Assembly (NCBI GenBank): GCA_002025645.1
Contig: CP018783.1
Span: 1,798,001-1,862,000, forward strand
Direction: 5' to 3'
Length of the DNA stretch: 64,000 bases
From: Curtobacterium pusillum
Lineage (GTDB): Bacteria; Actinomycetota; Actinomycetes; Actinomycetales; Microbacteriaceae
Below the pieces are notes generated by a model. That model searched no databases and was not told where the DNA came from. It saw nothing but the letters and a program-made list of their open reading frames with translations. Below are positions 15,773 through 25,568 of the stretch, one piece after another (position 1 is the stretch's first letter; each line of letters starts with the position of its first letter). Both the position numbers and the translations under genes were made by a program.

Positions 15773-18198
15773 CTCAGTTGTCCCGGGTTCTTGTGAAACT
15801 CAGACGGGTAGGAAAAACCACCAGGAAAGTACGCGTCCGGCGCGTCGCGAACTGCTGAGGCGATCGCTGGTCGCAACGCCTTCCCGAGCTTGGACACACG
15901 TGCGTACAGTTCAGGTGCCGTGGCATCAGTGAGCCACTGATCCCATCTGCTCGATCCGCCCGCGATGACCATCAGCGCGCGGCGCCCAACACCCTGCAGG
16001 TTAACGAGCTCCCACATTCCTTCGTCGTCTGTTGCCGAGGGTGAGGCGGCGCCATATGGATGTGTGTGCCAAAGTCCGACGAAGCTTTGTCGTTCGTGGG
16101 TTGCTGCTCGACGCTCGTCGATCAGTTTCTGTGTCCCAACAGTGCCATGCTGGAAGTACACATCGGAAAGACGGCTGTCTGGTGGCGGCCCAGCTGCCCG
16201 ATCGACGTAGATGATCTGACAAGCGTCGTCGATTCCGCCAAGAAGCAAGCCCCCGGTCTCGATGTTCGGTCCTCGCACGCGCCGCCCCCTTCGAGCCTCT
16301 GCACGCATCTCCGCGAGCGCGGCCTCAGAAATCCGCACTTCGTATCCACTCGCGTTTGCATCGGCGATGACGACGTCGGATTGCCAGGATTTTGTCTGCA
16401 CCGCTGGCCGAGTGCTGCTGTTGCGCCGGACTGCAGCAGCTCCCATTGCGAGGGCGTCGGGGGACGCGAGCAGCGTCAAACCTTCGTTGAGGAGCATGCC
16501 TGCGAGGGACGCAGCATCTGCGTGCGATCCGACGAACGTTGGGGATGAGCAGCCGGGCTCGGGAAAAAACAGGTCACCGCGCGGCTCGTTCGGATAGAAG
16601 TCTGCGGCAATGTCGTTCAGGCTCGGCGTCGAGAGACAGCTCAGCGAGAAGCGGCGAAGTACGTCCATTGGCCCTCCAGAAGCTTCTCGCCGAGACGCGG
16701 CGACGATCCCCACTGTGGCATCGTGTCCGACCATCACCGAGAGGATCGATGGCCAATGGGAGCGCGACGCTGCACGCTGAGCCTCGATGGCGCCCCGCAC
16801 GCTGACGTCCGCTGTGGCGTCGATGATCAGGTCGTACTCCGCAAGCTGCAAAGCAGTGTCGAACGTACGTTTCGCGTCTCGGAACTCGCCGGTCACTACG
16901 ACGTCGGGCCTGAGCCTCTCCAAACGCTCCGCCAGCACTGTCGCTTTGGGCTTTGTGATGTCTGCATACCCGTACGGCTGACGGGACAGAATCCCGGGAT
17001 TCACTCGGCCGTTGTCGACGATGGTGATCATCCCGACTCGAGCGCGGACACAGTGCTCGGCGAGCGGCGCGCCTAGCGCACCTGCCCCTAGAAGCAGCAC
17101 GTGCAGCCCGCGAAGCCGGGACGCGGGCGTGTCCACGTCGCGCGGGCGCGTCACCTCTGGGCGGTCCTCCCAGACACGCTTCCAGGTGATGTTTGCCGCA
17201 CTGAGCCACCGGTGAGCGAGCTCGTAGATCTCGGCTCTCTCGTCCTTCAGAACGCCCCAGTCGGCTGCTCGCAGCAAATCGGCGAGGGTGTCACCAGTCC
17301 CTTCAAGCTGCCATGCGGTCAGATGTGCCAATTGAGTGGTATCAATTCGACGCGAAGGTGTGCCCAGAACGACGACGTTGGGCAATTTGGTGCCACCGGT
17401 GAGGTTCGTTTCGAGGAGCGCGTTCACGACGCGCGCCTTCGCCAGGTTACTCAAGAGCGCGTCCGTCGTGAGCCCGGAGCGCTCGAGTGCAGCGAGCAGT
17501 GCTTTGGCGTTACTGGGGTATTCGAACGCGATCTGATCAGAGATGAAACCGGCGACCGCGACACACCACGGCCGACCCTGCGAGTCAGTTGCGGGAAAGC
17601 CGTCTGCGGTCACCCTCGTGAGCACCTCCGCGAGGGTAAGCCATTCCACAATGTCCACGCGGTCTGCATCGACGACGACACACCATGCAAAGAGAATGGC
17701 GGTTGCCTCGCGAGCAGAGCTCCACGGAACGAGGTCCCCGAGATCGGCGCGAACGACGAGGTGTCCGGCACTCACCGCGAAGTAGGCCACGGGTGGGTGC
17801 AGCGGCTGCCCGTCAGGATCGAGTGTGCCGATCGACGCCCGCTCAAGCCACATCATGAGCCGGTCGATCAGCCCGCGCATACCGTCGGAGGGAGTCCATT
17901 CGACTGCCGGTGCCGCGTAGATGCAGACGACGCGTCCCCACTGCACGTGCGCCGTGCCCGCCCAGCGCTTGTGTGTCGCCCGAACGGACGGCGCGGCGAA
18001 TGGATAGTCATCCGGCACCACGAATTCGAATACCTCGCGGGGGCGAACACGAATTCCTTCCGCACGATGTGGAATGCCGTGGGTATCGAGCGACACCCGG
18101 AGCACTGTGCTGCCGCGCTCCTCAGAGACCGCTTGAAGCTGAATCGGGCCGCTTGCCGTTGCTAGCTGCTCGATCTGTAGGATCGCGGCGCTATTCAC
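15769..18198 (-). CDS. E2-E1-JAB triple-fusion ubiquitin-like conjugation protein
   Basis: This 809-residue protein joins three ubiquitin-system activities. Residues about 1-140 are E2-like: DDYPFAAPSV, then HVQWGRVVCIY with candidate catalytic Cys92, then W-P-DGM and DPDGQPLHPP. Residues about 360-600 are an E1/ThiF domain with the adenylation loop LLLGAGALGAPLAEH (371-376 glycines), IVDNGRV, and Cys521 or Cys550 as candidate thioester cysteines. Residues about 615-760 are a JAB/JAMM isopeptidase: Glu647 in ETGG, then H711-T-H713 and S721-A-T-D724, an exact HxH-x7-SxxD metal site. In CBASS the separate Cap2 (E1-E2) and Cap3 (JAB) tune a CD-NTase. Here all are fused and coupled to an MBL protein and a patatin; no ubiquitin-like modifier gene is visible. 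Confidence 0.9.
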   Translation of the reverse strand: MNSAAILQIEQLATASGPIQLQAVSEERGSTVLRVSLDTHGIPHRAEGIRVRPREVFEFVVPDDYPFAAPSVRATHKRWAGTAHVQWGRVVCIYAAPAVEWTPSDGMRGLIDRLMMWLERASIGTLDPDGQPLHPPVAYFAVSAGHLVVRADLGDLVPWSSAREATAILFAWCVVVDADRVDIVEWLTLAEVLTRVTADGFPATDSQGRPWCVAVAGFISDQIAFEYPSNAKALLAALERSGLTTDALLSNLAKARVVNALLETNLTGGTKLPNVVVLGTPSRRIDTTQLAHLTAWQLEGTGDTLADLLRAADWGVLKDERAEIYELAHRWLSAANITWKRVWEDRPEVTRPRDVDTPASRLRGLHVLLLGAGALGAPLAEHCVRARVGMITIVDNGRVNPGILSRQPYGYADITKPKATVLAERLERLRPDVVVTGEFRDAKRTFDTALQLAEYDLIIDATADVSVRGAIEAQRAASRSHWPSILSVMVGHDATVGIVAASRREASGGPMDVLRRFSLSCLSTPSLNDIAADFYPNEPRGDLFFPEPGCSSPTFVGSHADAASLAGMLLNEGLTLLASPDALAMGAAAVRRNSSTRPAVQTKSWQSDVVIADANASGYEVRISEAALAEMRAEARRGRRVRGPNIETGGLLLGGIDDACQIIYVDRAAGPPPDSRLSDVYFQHGTVGTQKLIDERRAATHERQSFVGLWHTHPYGAASPSATDDEGMWELVNLQGVGRRALMVIAGGSSRWDQWLTDATAPELYARVSKLGKALRPAIASAVRDAPDAYFPGGFSYPSEFHKNPGQLR

Positions 18199-19487
18199 CG
18201 GCCGAATCCGACTGTCTGCGGTGCGATTTCGCCTCCTCGATCCGCCCTGGTGACGCCGCGCACTCGATCCGGGCCGGAATTGGGGATACGGGCTTCAGAA
18301 ACGGCCTTCGCGACGGCAGTTGCGGATGCGATCACGGCGGCGAGCCGAGAAACGGCGGGCTGCACGGCATGGGACACCGACTCGGCCGTTGCGAGCTCGG
18401 CCACGTCGTCACGCACGATGCCGGCCCCTTCGGGCGTCACTCCGAACACGATGGGCGATGGCTCGCTCACGCTCAGCCATTCCATCGTGACCAGAACGTC
18501 ATCCGCAATCTCGGAGTAGCGATCGAACGCCATCTTGTGCGGCGGGTTCTTACCGTCCTCGTCCTCGTCCGGGATCCCAGCACTGCTCGAGACAACGACC
18601 GCGCCTGGCAACTGGTGCCGTTCAAAGGCGTCGAGGACGTCCTGCTGCACGACCTCATCGCCGGCAAGCGTCCGTAGGTACATCACGCGCTTGGAACAGT
18701 GATGCGGAGCAAGCAGTAGGTCCCACTCGACGCGGTCATCACGCTCGTGTTCTTCACTGAAGCTGAAGACCTTCATGATCGTGTCGTGAGCGAGGTCACC
18801 AAACAGGAGCAACTTGCCTGTGACTCCGGTCTCGTCTTGCAGGACGATCTGCATGGCAAGAGACGTTTCATTGCGGGCGGCTGCAGCGTCGGCGGCGAAG
18901 GGAGCGTGAATAAATGCTTCGAACCGGCCGGTGGTGTCTTCAAAGTCAAGCGTCGAGATCACCTTCCCGGGACCGCTCTTGTACCGGTCGGGGAGTTCGT
19001 CGTACGCGTGCTTGCTGTGCTCGGTGTCGTATCCGATGACGATCAATCGATCACCGCTGGCCGGCTCAACGTTCTTCGCTACCGCTGACTTGATCGCCTC
19101 GACCCGCCGCTCAGCCTCCGCTTGGAACGCTTTCGCGTCCTCGCAGAGTTCGTCTTCGGCCCCTTCTTCGGTGTACTCGCGCCAGAGCCGAGGGGTGGCC
19201 CAGAGCTCGCCGATCGTCACCTCGCTGAGGAGGTCGGCGAACCCGAGACAATGGTCCTTATCGGCGTGAGTCAGCGCGAATACCGCGAGGTACGGTTTCC
19301 CATCTCGGGTCGGAAGACTTGCGATCAGCTCGTCAACCACGGGGACCTCGGGGCTCTCGTCCGAATCAGCTTTCGCCATATCGTGTAGGTCGATCTGCAT
19401 CACGGTGTCATCGTCGACAACGATGGTGGTGCTGTCTCCGGTTCCGACAGGCCAAAAGACTGCGCCACGGGTAGGCAACTCGGACAC
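18195..19487 (-). CDS. Metallo-beta-lactamase-fold hydrolase of the defence-like operon
   Basis: This 430-residue protein has MBL-fold metal motifs: THADKDH at 73-79 (an HxDxDH variant of HxHxDH), GDLAHD at 230-235 and APHHCSK at 260-266, then VVVSSSAG and NPPHKMAFDRY near 300-323, as in ComEC-type MBL domains. The last ~80 residues are a poorly defined tail with an alanine-rich helix. Family members cleave nucleic acids, cyclic nucleotides or esters; the substrate is unknown here. The GTG start is preceded by GCAGGAG. It is the first gene of the operon, and its stop overlaps the next ATG. No signal peptide is seen, so it should act in the cytoplasm with the conjugation protein. Confidence 0.82.
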   Translation of the reverse strand: MSELPTRGAVFWPVGTGDSTTIVVDDDTVMQIDLHDMAKADSDESPEVPVVDELIASLPTRDGKPYLAVFALTHADKDHCLGFADLLSEVTIGELWATPRLWREYTEEGAEDELCEDAKAFQAEAERRVEAIKSAVAKNVEPASGDRLIVIGYDTEHSKHAYDELPDRYKSGPGKVISTLDFEDTTGRFEAFIHAPFAADAAAARNETSLAMQIVLQDETGVTGKLLLFGDLAHDTIMKVFSFSEEHERDDRVEWDLLLAPHHCSKRVMYLRTLAGDEVVQQDVLDAFERHQLPGAVVVSSSAGIPDEDEDGKNPPHKMAFDRYSEIADDVLVTMEWLSVSEPSPIVFGVTPEGAGIVRDDVAELATAESVSHAVQPAVSRLAAVIASATAVAKAVSEARIPNSGPDRVRGVTRADRGGEIAPQTVGFGR

Positions 19488-19872
19488 GGTTCACGCTCCT
19501 GCTCTGGGTGTGCACCACCCGCATGGATAGGACGACTGAGAGGGTCAGACCACCGAGGTCGGCGGCGTCGCTCAGCATAGGTGGCACACCCGACAAGAGT
19601 GAGTGTTCATCATAAACCCGACGAGACCCTCCACCGGGTAACCGTTCTGAAGCCGAGCGCCGACATCGCGGGCCCTGTCGCCGGAAGCTGAACGGTTGCA
19701 CGGCGCGGGCACCCATCCGCACGCCAGCCCTACATCAAGGTCTCAACTCACCGCGCTCATCCCAGCTGCGATGCTTCGTGTCTCAACTACAACACCGAAT
19801 GTCTCATCAGCGATTGAATCTTTCAGATCGCGCATCACGGGACCGTTCTGATCGCGAACGAACGAGCTGGGC
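19488..19872. other. Noncoding stretch between the defence-like operon and nrdF
   Basis: No gene is supported in these 385 bases. The first part must hold the promoter of the leftward three-gene operon. The part next to nrdF holds the repeated TGTCTCA motif and probably the 3' end region of the nrd operon. This is the right border of the accessory island. Confidence 0.5.
19739..19856. repeat. TGTCTCA-repeat remnant of a mobile-element end
   Basis: GGTCTCAACT (19739), TGTCTCAACT (19780) and TGTCTCATC (19800) are followed by TTCAGATCGCG (19822) and TTCTGATCGCG (19846). Multiple short repeats inside one terminus are typical of transposase-bound ends of IS21- or Tn7-type elements. No transposase gene or matching inverted end is seen nearby, so it may be a relic (inference). 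Confidence 0.35.
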
Positions 19873-20958
<1,086 letters not shown>

Positions 20959-23112
20959 TCACAGCATGCAGCTGACGCAGCCCTCGACCTCGGTGCCCTC
21001 GAGCGCGAGCTGGCGCAGACGGATGTAGTAGATCGTCTTGATGCCCTTGCGCCATGCGTAGATCTGCGCCTTGTTGATGTCGCGCGTGGTCGCGGTGTCC
21101 TTGAAGAACAGCGTGAGCGACAGGCCCTGGTCCACGTGCTGCGTCGCCGCGGCGTACGTGTCGATGATCTTCTCCGGGCCGATCTCGTACGCGTCCTGGT
21201 AGTAGTCCAGGTTGTCGTTCGTCATGAACGGCGCCGGGTAGTAGACGCGACCGAGCTTGCCTTCCTTGCGGATCTCGATCTTCGACGCGATCGGGTGGAT
21301 CGACGACGTGGAGTGGTTGATGTACGAGATCGAACCGGTCGGCGGGACGGCCTGCAGGTTCTGGTTGTAGATGCCGTGCTCCTGGACGGAGGCCTTCAGC
21401 GCGGCCCAGTCCTCCTGCGTCGGGATGGCGATGTTCGCGTTCGCGAAGAGGTCGCGCACGCGGTCGGTCGCCGGCGTCCAGGCCTGGTCGGTGTACTTGT
21501 CGAAGAACTCGCCCGACGCGTACTTCGAGTCACGGAAGCCGTCGAAGGTCTCGCCGGTCTCGATCGCGATCTTGTTCGACGCACGAAGGGCGTGGAACAG
21601 CACCGTGTAGAAGTAGATGTTCGTGAAGTCGATGCCCTCTTCGGAGCCGTAGTACACGCGCTCACGAGCGAGGTAGCCGTGCAGGTTCATCTGGCCGAGG
21701 CCGATGGCGTGCGACTTGTCGTTGCCGTCCTCGACGGAACGGACCGACGAGATGTGCGACATCTGCGACACCGAGGTGAGGCCGCGGATGGCGGTCTCGA
21801 TGGTGCGACCGAAGTCCGGCGAGTCCATCGTCAGCGCGATGTTCAGCGAGCCGAGGTTGCAGGAGATGTCCTTGCCGATCTCCTTGTAGGAGAGGTCCTC
21901 GTTGAACGTGGTCGGCGTGTTGACCTGCAGGATCTCCGAGCACAGGTTGGACATGTTGATCCGACCCTTGATCGGGTTGGCCTTGTTCACCGTGTCCTCG
22001 AACACGATGTACGGGTAACCCGACTCGAACTGGATCTCGGCGATCGTCGTGAAGAAGTCACGCGCCTTGATCTTCGTCTTCTTGATGCGCGGGTCGTCGA
22101 CCATCGCGCGGTAGTTCTCGGAGATCGGGACGTCACCGAACGGGACGCCGTAGACCTTCTCGACGTCGTACGGCGAGAACAGGTACATGTCCTCGTTGTT
22201 CTTCGCGAGCTCGAACGTGATGTCCGGCACGACGACGCCGAGCGAGAGCGTCTTGATGCGGATCTTCTCGTCGGCGTTCTCACGCTTGGTGTCGAGGAAC
22301 CGCATGATGTCCGGGTGGTGCGCCGACAGGTAGACGGCACCGGCACCCTGACGCGCACCGAGCTGGTTCGCGTAGGAGAAGGAGTCTTCCAGCAGCTTCA
22401 TCACGGGGATGATGCCCGAGGACTGGTTCTCGATCTGCTTGATCGGGGCGCCGGCCTCGCGGATGTTGGAGAGGAGCAGGGCCACGCCGCCGCCGCGCTT
22501 CGAGAGCTGCAGCGAGGAGTTGATGCCGCGCGAGATCGACTCCATGTTGTCCTCGATGCGGAGGAGGAAGCAGGAGACGAGCTCGCCGCGCTGGGCCTTC
22601 GCGGTGTTGAGGAACGTCGGGGTCGCGGGCTGGAAACGGCCGGCGACGATCTCCTCGACGAGGTCGATCGCGAGCTGCTCGTTGCCCTGCGCCAGGCCGA
22701 GGGCGGTCATCACGACGCGGTCCTCGAAGCGCTCGAGGTAGCGCTTGCCGTCGAACGTCTTGAGCGTGTAGCTCGTGTAGTACTTGAACGCGCCGAGGAA
22801 CGTCTGGAACCGGAACTTCTTCGAGTACGCCAGGTCGTTGAGCTTCTGGATGAACTCGAGCGAGTACATGTCGATCGTCTCGCGCTCGTAGTACTCGTTC
22901 TCGACCAGGTAGTCGAGCCGCTCCTTCAGGTTGTGGAAGAAGACGGTGTTCTGGTTGACGTGCTGCAGGAAGAACTGCTTGGCGGCCTCACGATCCTTGT
23001 CGAACTGAATGTTCCCGTCCGCGTCGTAGAGGTTGAGCATCGCGTTGAGGGAGTGGTAGTCCATCCCCGTCTGCGGCGACGTCAGATCGACGTCTGCAAC
23101 TGCTGCGTCCAA
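20959..23112 (-). CDS. nrdE: Class Ib ribonucleotide reductase alpha subunit
   Basis: This 717-residue catalytic subunit makes deoxyribonucleoside diphosphates. It has the conserved active-site stretch NMSNLCSEI (Asn, Cys, Glu), the [18 protein letters not shown] loop and the C-terminal redox pair EGCVSC that is reduced by NrdH. There is no N-terminal ATP-cone, as expected for class Ib. The TTG at 23112, 31 bases inside nrdI, keeps a short lead before [13 protein letters not shown] as in other actinobacteria; an ATG at 23064 would remove it. It follows nrdI and precedes nrdF. Confidence 0.95.
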   Translation of the reverse strand: MDAAVADVDLTSPQTGMDYHSLNAMLNLYDADGNIQFDKDREAAKQFFLQHVNQNTVFFHNLKERLDYLVENEYYERETIDMYSLEFIQKLNDLAYSKKFRFQTFLGAFKYYTSYTLKTFDGKRYLERFEDRVVMTALGLAQGNEQLAIDLVEEIVAGRFQPATPTFLNTAKAQRGELVSCFLLRIEDNMESISRGINSSLQLSKRGGGVALLLSNIREAGAPIKQIENQSSGIIPVMKLLEDSFSYANQLGARQGAGAVYLSAHHPDIMRFLDTKRENADEKIRIKTLSLGVVVPDITFELAKNNEDMYLFSPYDVEKVYGVPFGDVPISENYRAMVDDPRIKKTKIKARDFFTTIAEIQFESGYPYIVFEDTVNKANPIKGRINMSNLCSEILQVNTPTTFNEDLSYKEIGKDISCNLGSLNIALTMDSPDFGRTIETAIRGLTSVSQMSHISSVRSVEDGNDKSHAIGLGQMNLHGYLARERVYYGSEEGIDFTNIYFYTVLFHALRASNKIAIETGETFDGFRDSKYASGEFFDKYTDQAWTPATDRVRDLFANANIAIPTQEDWAALKASVQEHGIYNQNLQAVPPTGSISYINHSTSSIHPIASKIEIRKEGKLGRVYYPAPFMTNDNLDYYQDAYEIGPEKIIDTYAAATQHVDQGLSLTLFFKDTATTRDINKAQIYAWRKGIKTIYYIRLRQLALEGTEVEGCVSCML

Positions 23113-23498
23113 AATGCATCCAATCCTGAGTTGACCGCCGACACGTCGTCAGGGGTCCCGAAGAGTTCGAATCTGTAGAGAACGGGGACGTTGCACTTCT
23201 GTGCGATGACGTCCCCCGCGAGGCCGTAGGCCTCACCGAAGTTCGTGTTGCCGCCGACGACCACACCGCGGATGAGCGAGCGGTTGTGCGCGTCGTTGAG
23301 GAACTTGATGACCTGCTTGGGGACCGCGCCCTCGCCGTTGCCGCCGCCGTAGGTGGGCAGGAACAGCACGTAGGGCTCGTCCACGTGGAGGAAGGGTTCG
23401 CTCGGGTAGAGCGGGATCCGGTCCGCGTCACGGCCGAGCTTCTCGACGAAGCGTGCGGTGTACCCGGACACGCTCGAGAAGTAGACCAATCGGCTCAT
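23082..23498 (-). CDS. nrdI: Flavodoxin-like NrdI
   Basis: This 138-residue flavoprotein supplies the oxidant that assembles the Mn-tyrosyl cofactor in NrdF. The N-terminal strand [17 protein letters not shown] is the FMN phosphate loop, followed by [14 protein letters not shown] and [14 protein letters not shown], both typical of NrdI. AGGAG eight bases upstream supports the ATG at 23498. Its end overlaps nrdE, so translation is coupled. The gene order H-I-E-F is standard for this family of operons. Confidence 0.93.
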   Translation of the reverse strand: MSRLVYFSSVSGYTARFVEKLGRDADRIPLYPSEPFLHVDEPYVLFLPTYGGGNGEGAVPKQVIKFLNDAHNRSLIRGVVVGGNTNFGEAYGLAGDVIAQKCNVPVLYRFELFGTPDDVSAVNSGLDAFWTQQLQTSI

Positions 23499-23543
23499 GG
23501 TGCGCTCCTGTGGTGAAGGTGCGGAACAGGCGGACCGGAGGGT

Positions 23544-23601
23544 GTCCTGTGGGCGGTGATCCGGGCCTCCTGAGCGGGTCCGGGGTGACCGTCCACAGGA
23601 C
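23544..23601. terminator. Long hairpin in the nrdH-nrdI spacer
   Basis: GTCCTGTGGGCGGT (23544-23557) pairs with ACCGTCCACAGGAC (23588-23601) with one mismatch in 14, around a GC-rich loop. It sits between two genes that should be cotranscribed, so it may stabilise the short nrdH message or attenuate read-through rather than end the operon. Confidence 0.55.
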
Positions 23602-23610
23602 GGGAGACGA

Positions 23611-23844
23611 CTACGCCAGTTCGGCGCTGAGCGTCGCGATCTTGTCGGGACGGAAGCCCGACCAGTGGTCGTCGTCGGTGACGACGACGGGGGCCTGCAT
23701 GTAGCCGAGGCTCTTGACGTGCTCGAGTGCGGCCTCGTCCGTGGAGACGTCGTGCACTTCGTACTCGATGCCCTTGTTGTCGAGGGCCCGGTACGTCGCG
23801 GTGCACTGGACGCAGGACGGCTTGGTGTAGACGGTGACGGCCAT
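23611..23844 (-). CDS. nrdH: Glutaredoxin-like NrdH
   Basis: This 77-residue thioredoxin-fold protein reduces the NrdE C-terminal cysteines. The active site CVQC is at residues 11-14, followed by the NrdH signature [10 protein letters not shown] near the C-terminus. The length is typical. The ATG at 23844 has a GGGAGA ribosome-binding site. It is the first gene of the operon, about 110 bases downstream of the paired NrdR boxes. Confidence 0.95.
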   Translation of the reverse strand: MAVTVYTKPSCVQCTATYRALDNKGIEYEVHDVSTDEAALEHVKSLGYMQAPVVVTDDDHWSGFRPDKIATLSAELA

Positions 23845-23953
23845 GTTCTCCCCTGGTTTCTTGCTGGTTGGTGCTGGCTGTGGAGGTGGTGCTGGCGCCG
23901 GGTTCTACAGGCGCTGTGCAGCAGGTTCCGGGAGGGGCCGCTGCGATGGCTCC

Positions 23954-24001
23954 ACACTACATCTAGTGGCTGGCGGAGTCACCGACCACAAGAGGAAGTG
24001 T
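23954..24001. promoter_or_regulatory. Tandem NrdR boxes upstream of nrdHIEF
   Basis: ACACTACATCTAGTGG (23954-23969, arms CACTA/TAGTG) and CCACAAGAGGAAGTGT (23986-24001) begin 32 bases apart. This is the usual arrangement of two 16-base boxes about three helical turns apart, bound by the ATP/dATP-sensing repressor NrdR. They lie in the shared region between nrdH and the divergent MFS gene. Confidence 0.7.
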
Positions 24002-24234
24002 TACAGCCGTGTAGTTCTCCACAAGCTCCTCCACAGTGTGAACAGCTCGGAGAGGCCCGTGATTCCGCCATTCTCCAGCGCACCACCGACACTTCCCCAC
24101 ACCCGTGGACAGGTTCGATCCACAGATGTGGAATCAGCGCGTCGGCGTGTCGCGGATGCCTCGCGAGCGGACCGCCGTCCACACCTCCCCCGGACGGGTG
24201 ACACCCCCTGCCGTCCGGTCCGTACACTCGTGTC

Positions 24235-25440
24235 GTGAGCACGTACGGCCCCCTCCTGAAGACCCCTGGCGTCGGTCGTGTCATCGCCGCGCAGCTCACC
24301 GCACGCTTCCCGTTCGGGATGCTGTCGCTGGCCTACCTGCTGCACGTCGAGCACGTCTTCCACTCGTACGGCGCCGCCGGTCTCGTGCTCGCGACCACGA
24401 GTGTCGGTCAGGCGCTCGCGGGCCCGCTCACCAGTCGGTGGATGGGCAGCTGGGGCATGCGCCCGGTCCTCATCCTGACGAGCCTGGTCGCACTCGTGAG
24501 CATGGGTGTGATCGCCTTCGTGGTCATGCCGCTGTGGGGGTACGTGGTCGTCGGGTTCATCGGCGGCCTCGCGGTCCCGCCCGTGCAGCCTGCCGTGCGC
24601 ACCATCTACCCCAAGATGGTGACCTCGTCGCAGCTCACTCCCCTCTTCTCCCTCGACGCGAGCGCGCAGGAGCTCATCTGGGTCGCCGGCCCGGTCATCA
24701 CCACGTTCGTCGCGACGCAGGTCGGCACCGTGCAGGCGATCGTCCTGGCGATGGTGTTCCTGGTCGTCGGCGGCACCTGGTTCATCGCCTCCCCCGAACT
24801 CGGCCGGGTCCGCATCCCCCGCTCCAAGCGCGCGTTCGGCGTCGTGCTGAAGCGGCCGTCCGTCGTCGTGGCCACGCTGACCGGCCTCCTCCTCATCGGG
24901 GCGTGCGCCGCGGTGGAGGCGAGCGTCACGAGCGTCTTCGGCGAGGGCAGCCCGAACGCCGGCATCGTCCTGGCCGTCTTCGCGGTCGGTTCGCTCATCG
25001 GCGGCCTCACGCTCGGTCACCGTCCGATCTCGCGGAACACGCTGTGGACGCGCATGTCGATCGTGTTCGTGGGGCTCGCCCTGGCCGTCGGCGGCACGAA
25101 CTTCTGGTGGCTCTGCATCGCCCTCGTGATCGCGGGTGCGGGCATCGCCCCGGCCCTCGCCGTCATGTTCGGATCGGTGTCCGCGACGGTGAAGTTCTCG
25201 GACACGGCCGAGGCCTACGGCTGGATGGGCACCGGCCAGCTCATCGGGGCTGCGGGCGGTTCGGCGGTCGCGGGCTTCCTCATCGACAGCCACGGCGCCT
25301 CGGGCGGCATGATGGTCAGCGCTGTGATGGCTGCCGTCGGGGTCGTCCTGCCCCTCGTGACGAAGCGGTGGCTCCCCGACCTGCGCGGTCGCGACGCGAG
25401 CCCCATCCCCGACACCGAGCCGGTGATCATCCCCACCTGA
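24235..25440 (+). CDS. MFS transporter
   Basis: This 401-residue membrane protein has 12 predicted hydrophobic segments and a cytoplasmic central loop rich in basic residues (PELGRVRIPRSKRAF, near 190). The substrate is not evident; the closest look is of small-molecule efflux carriers of actinobacteria. The GTG start lies six bases past a TACACT -10 hexamer (24223-24228) with no Shine-Dalgarno, so the transcript is probably leaderless. It is divergent from the nrd operon and followed by a hairpin terminator. Confidence 0.85.
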   Translation: MSTYGPLLKTPGVGRVIAAQLTARFPFGMLSLAYLLHVEHVFHSYGAAGLVLATTSVGQALAGPLTSRWMGSWGMRPVLILTSLVALVSMGVIAFVVMPLWGYVVVGFIGGLAVPPVQPAVRTIYPKMVTSSQLTPLFSLDASAQELIWVAGPVITTFVATQVGTVQAIVLAMVFLVVGGTWFIASPELGRVRIPRSKRAFGVVLKRPSVVVATLTGLLLIGACAAVEASVTSVFGEGSPNAGIVLAVFAVGSLIGGLTLGHRPISRNTLWTRMSIVFVGLALAVGGTNFWWLCIALVIAGAGIAPALAVMFGSVSATVKFSDTAEAYGWMGTGQLIGAAGGSAVAGFLIDSHGASGGMMVSAVMAAVGVVLPLVTKRWLPDLRGRDASPIPDTEPVIIPT

Positions 25441-25449
25441 CCTCGGTCA

Positions 25450-25469
25450 TCGAAACACGCGCGTTTCGA
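25450..25469. terminator. Hairpin after the MFS gene
   Basis: TCGAAAC-N6-GTTTCGA forms a perfect 7-base stem, starting 9 bases past the stop codon. There is no clear T-run after it. Confidence 0.55.
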
Positions 25470-25521
25470 CGTTCCGCGCGTCGATCGATGCGCGTCACGT
25501 CGATGTCGTGGTGCGGAGCCC

Positions 25522-25548
25522 GGCCTGGAGGCGCGGCGCGCGCCCGCC
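25522..25548. repeat. Decayed half of the dispersed palindrome
   Basis: GGCCTGGAGGCGCGG matches the left arm of copies A-E, but the right arm is lost. It lies just before the aldo/keto reductase gene. Confidence 0.5.
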
Positions 25549-25568
25549 ACGATCGGCAGGATGGGTGC

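Noticed and set aside
14729..19487. Classical CBASS
   Set aside because: Patatin, E1/E2 and JAB are there, but no CD-NTase motif (GS...DxD) is found in any frame of the island.
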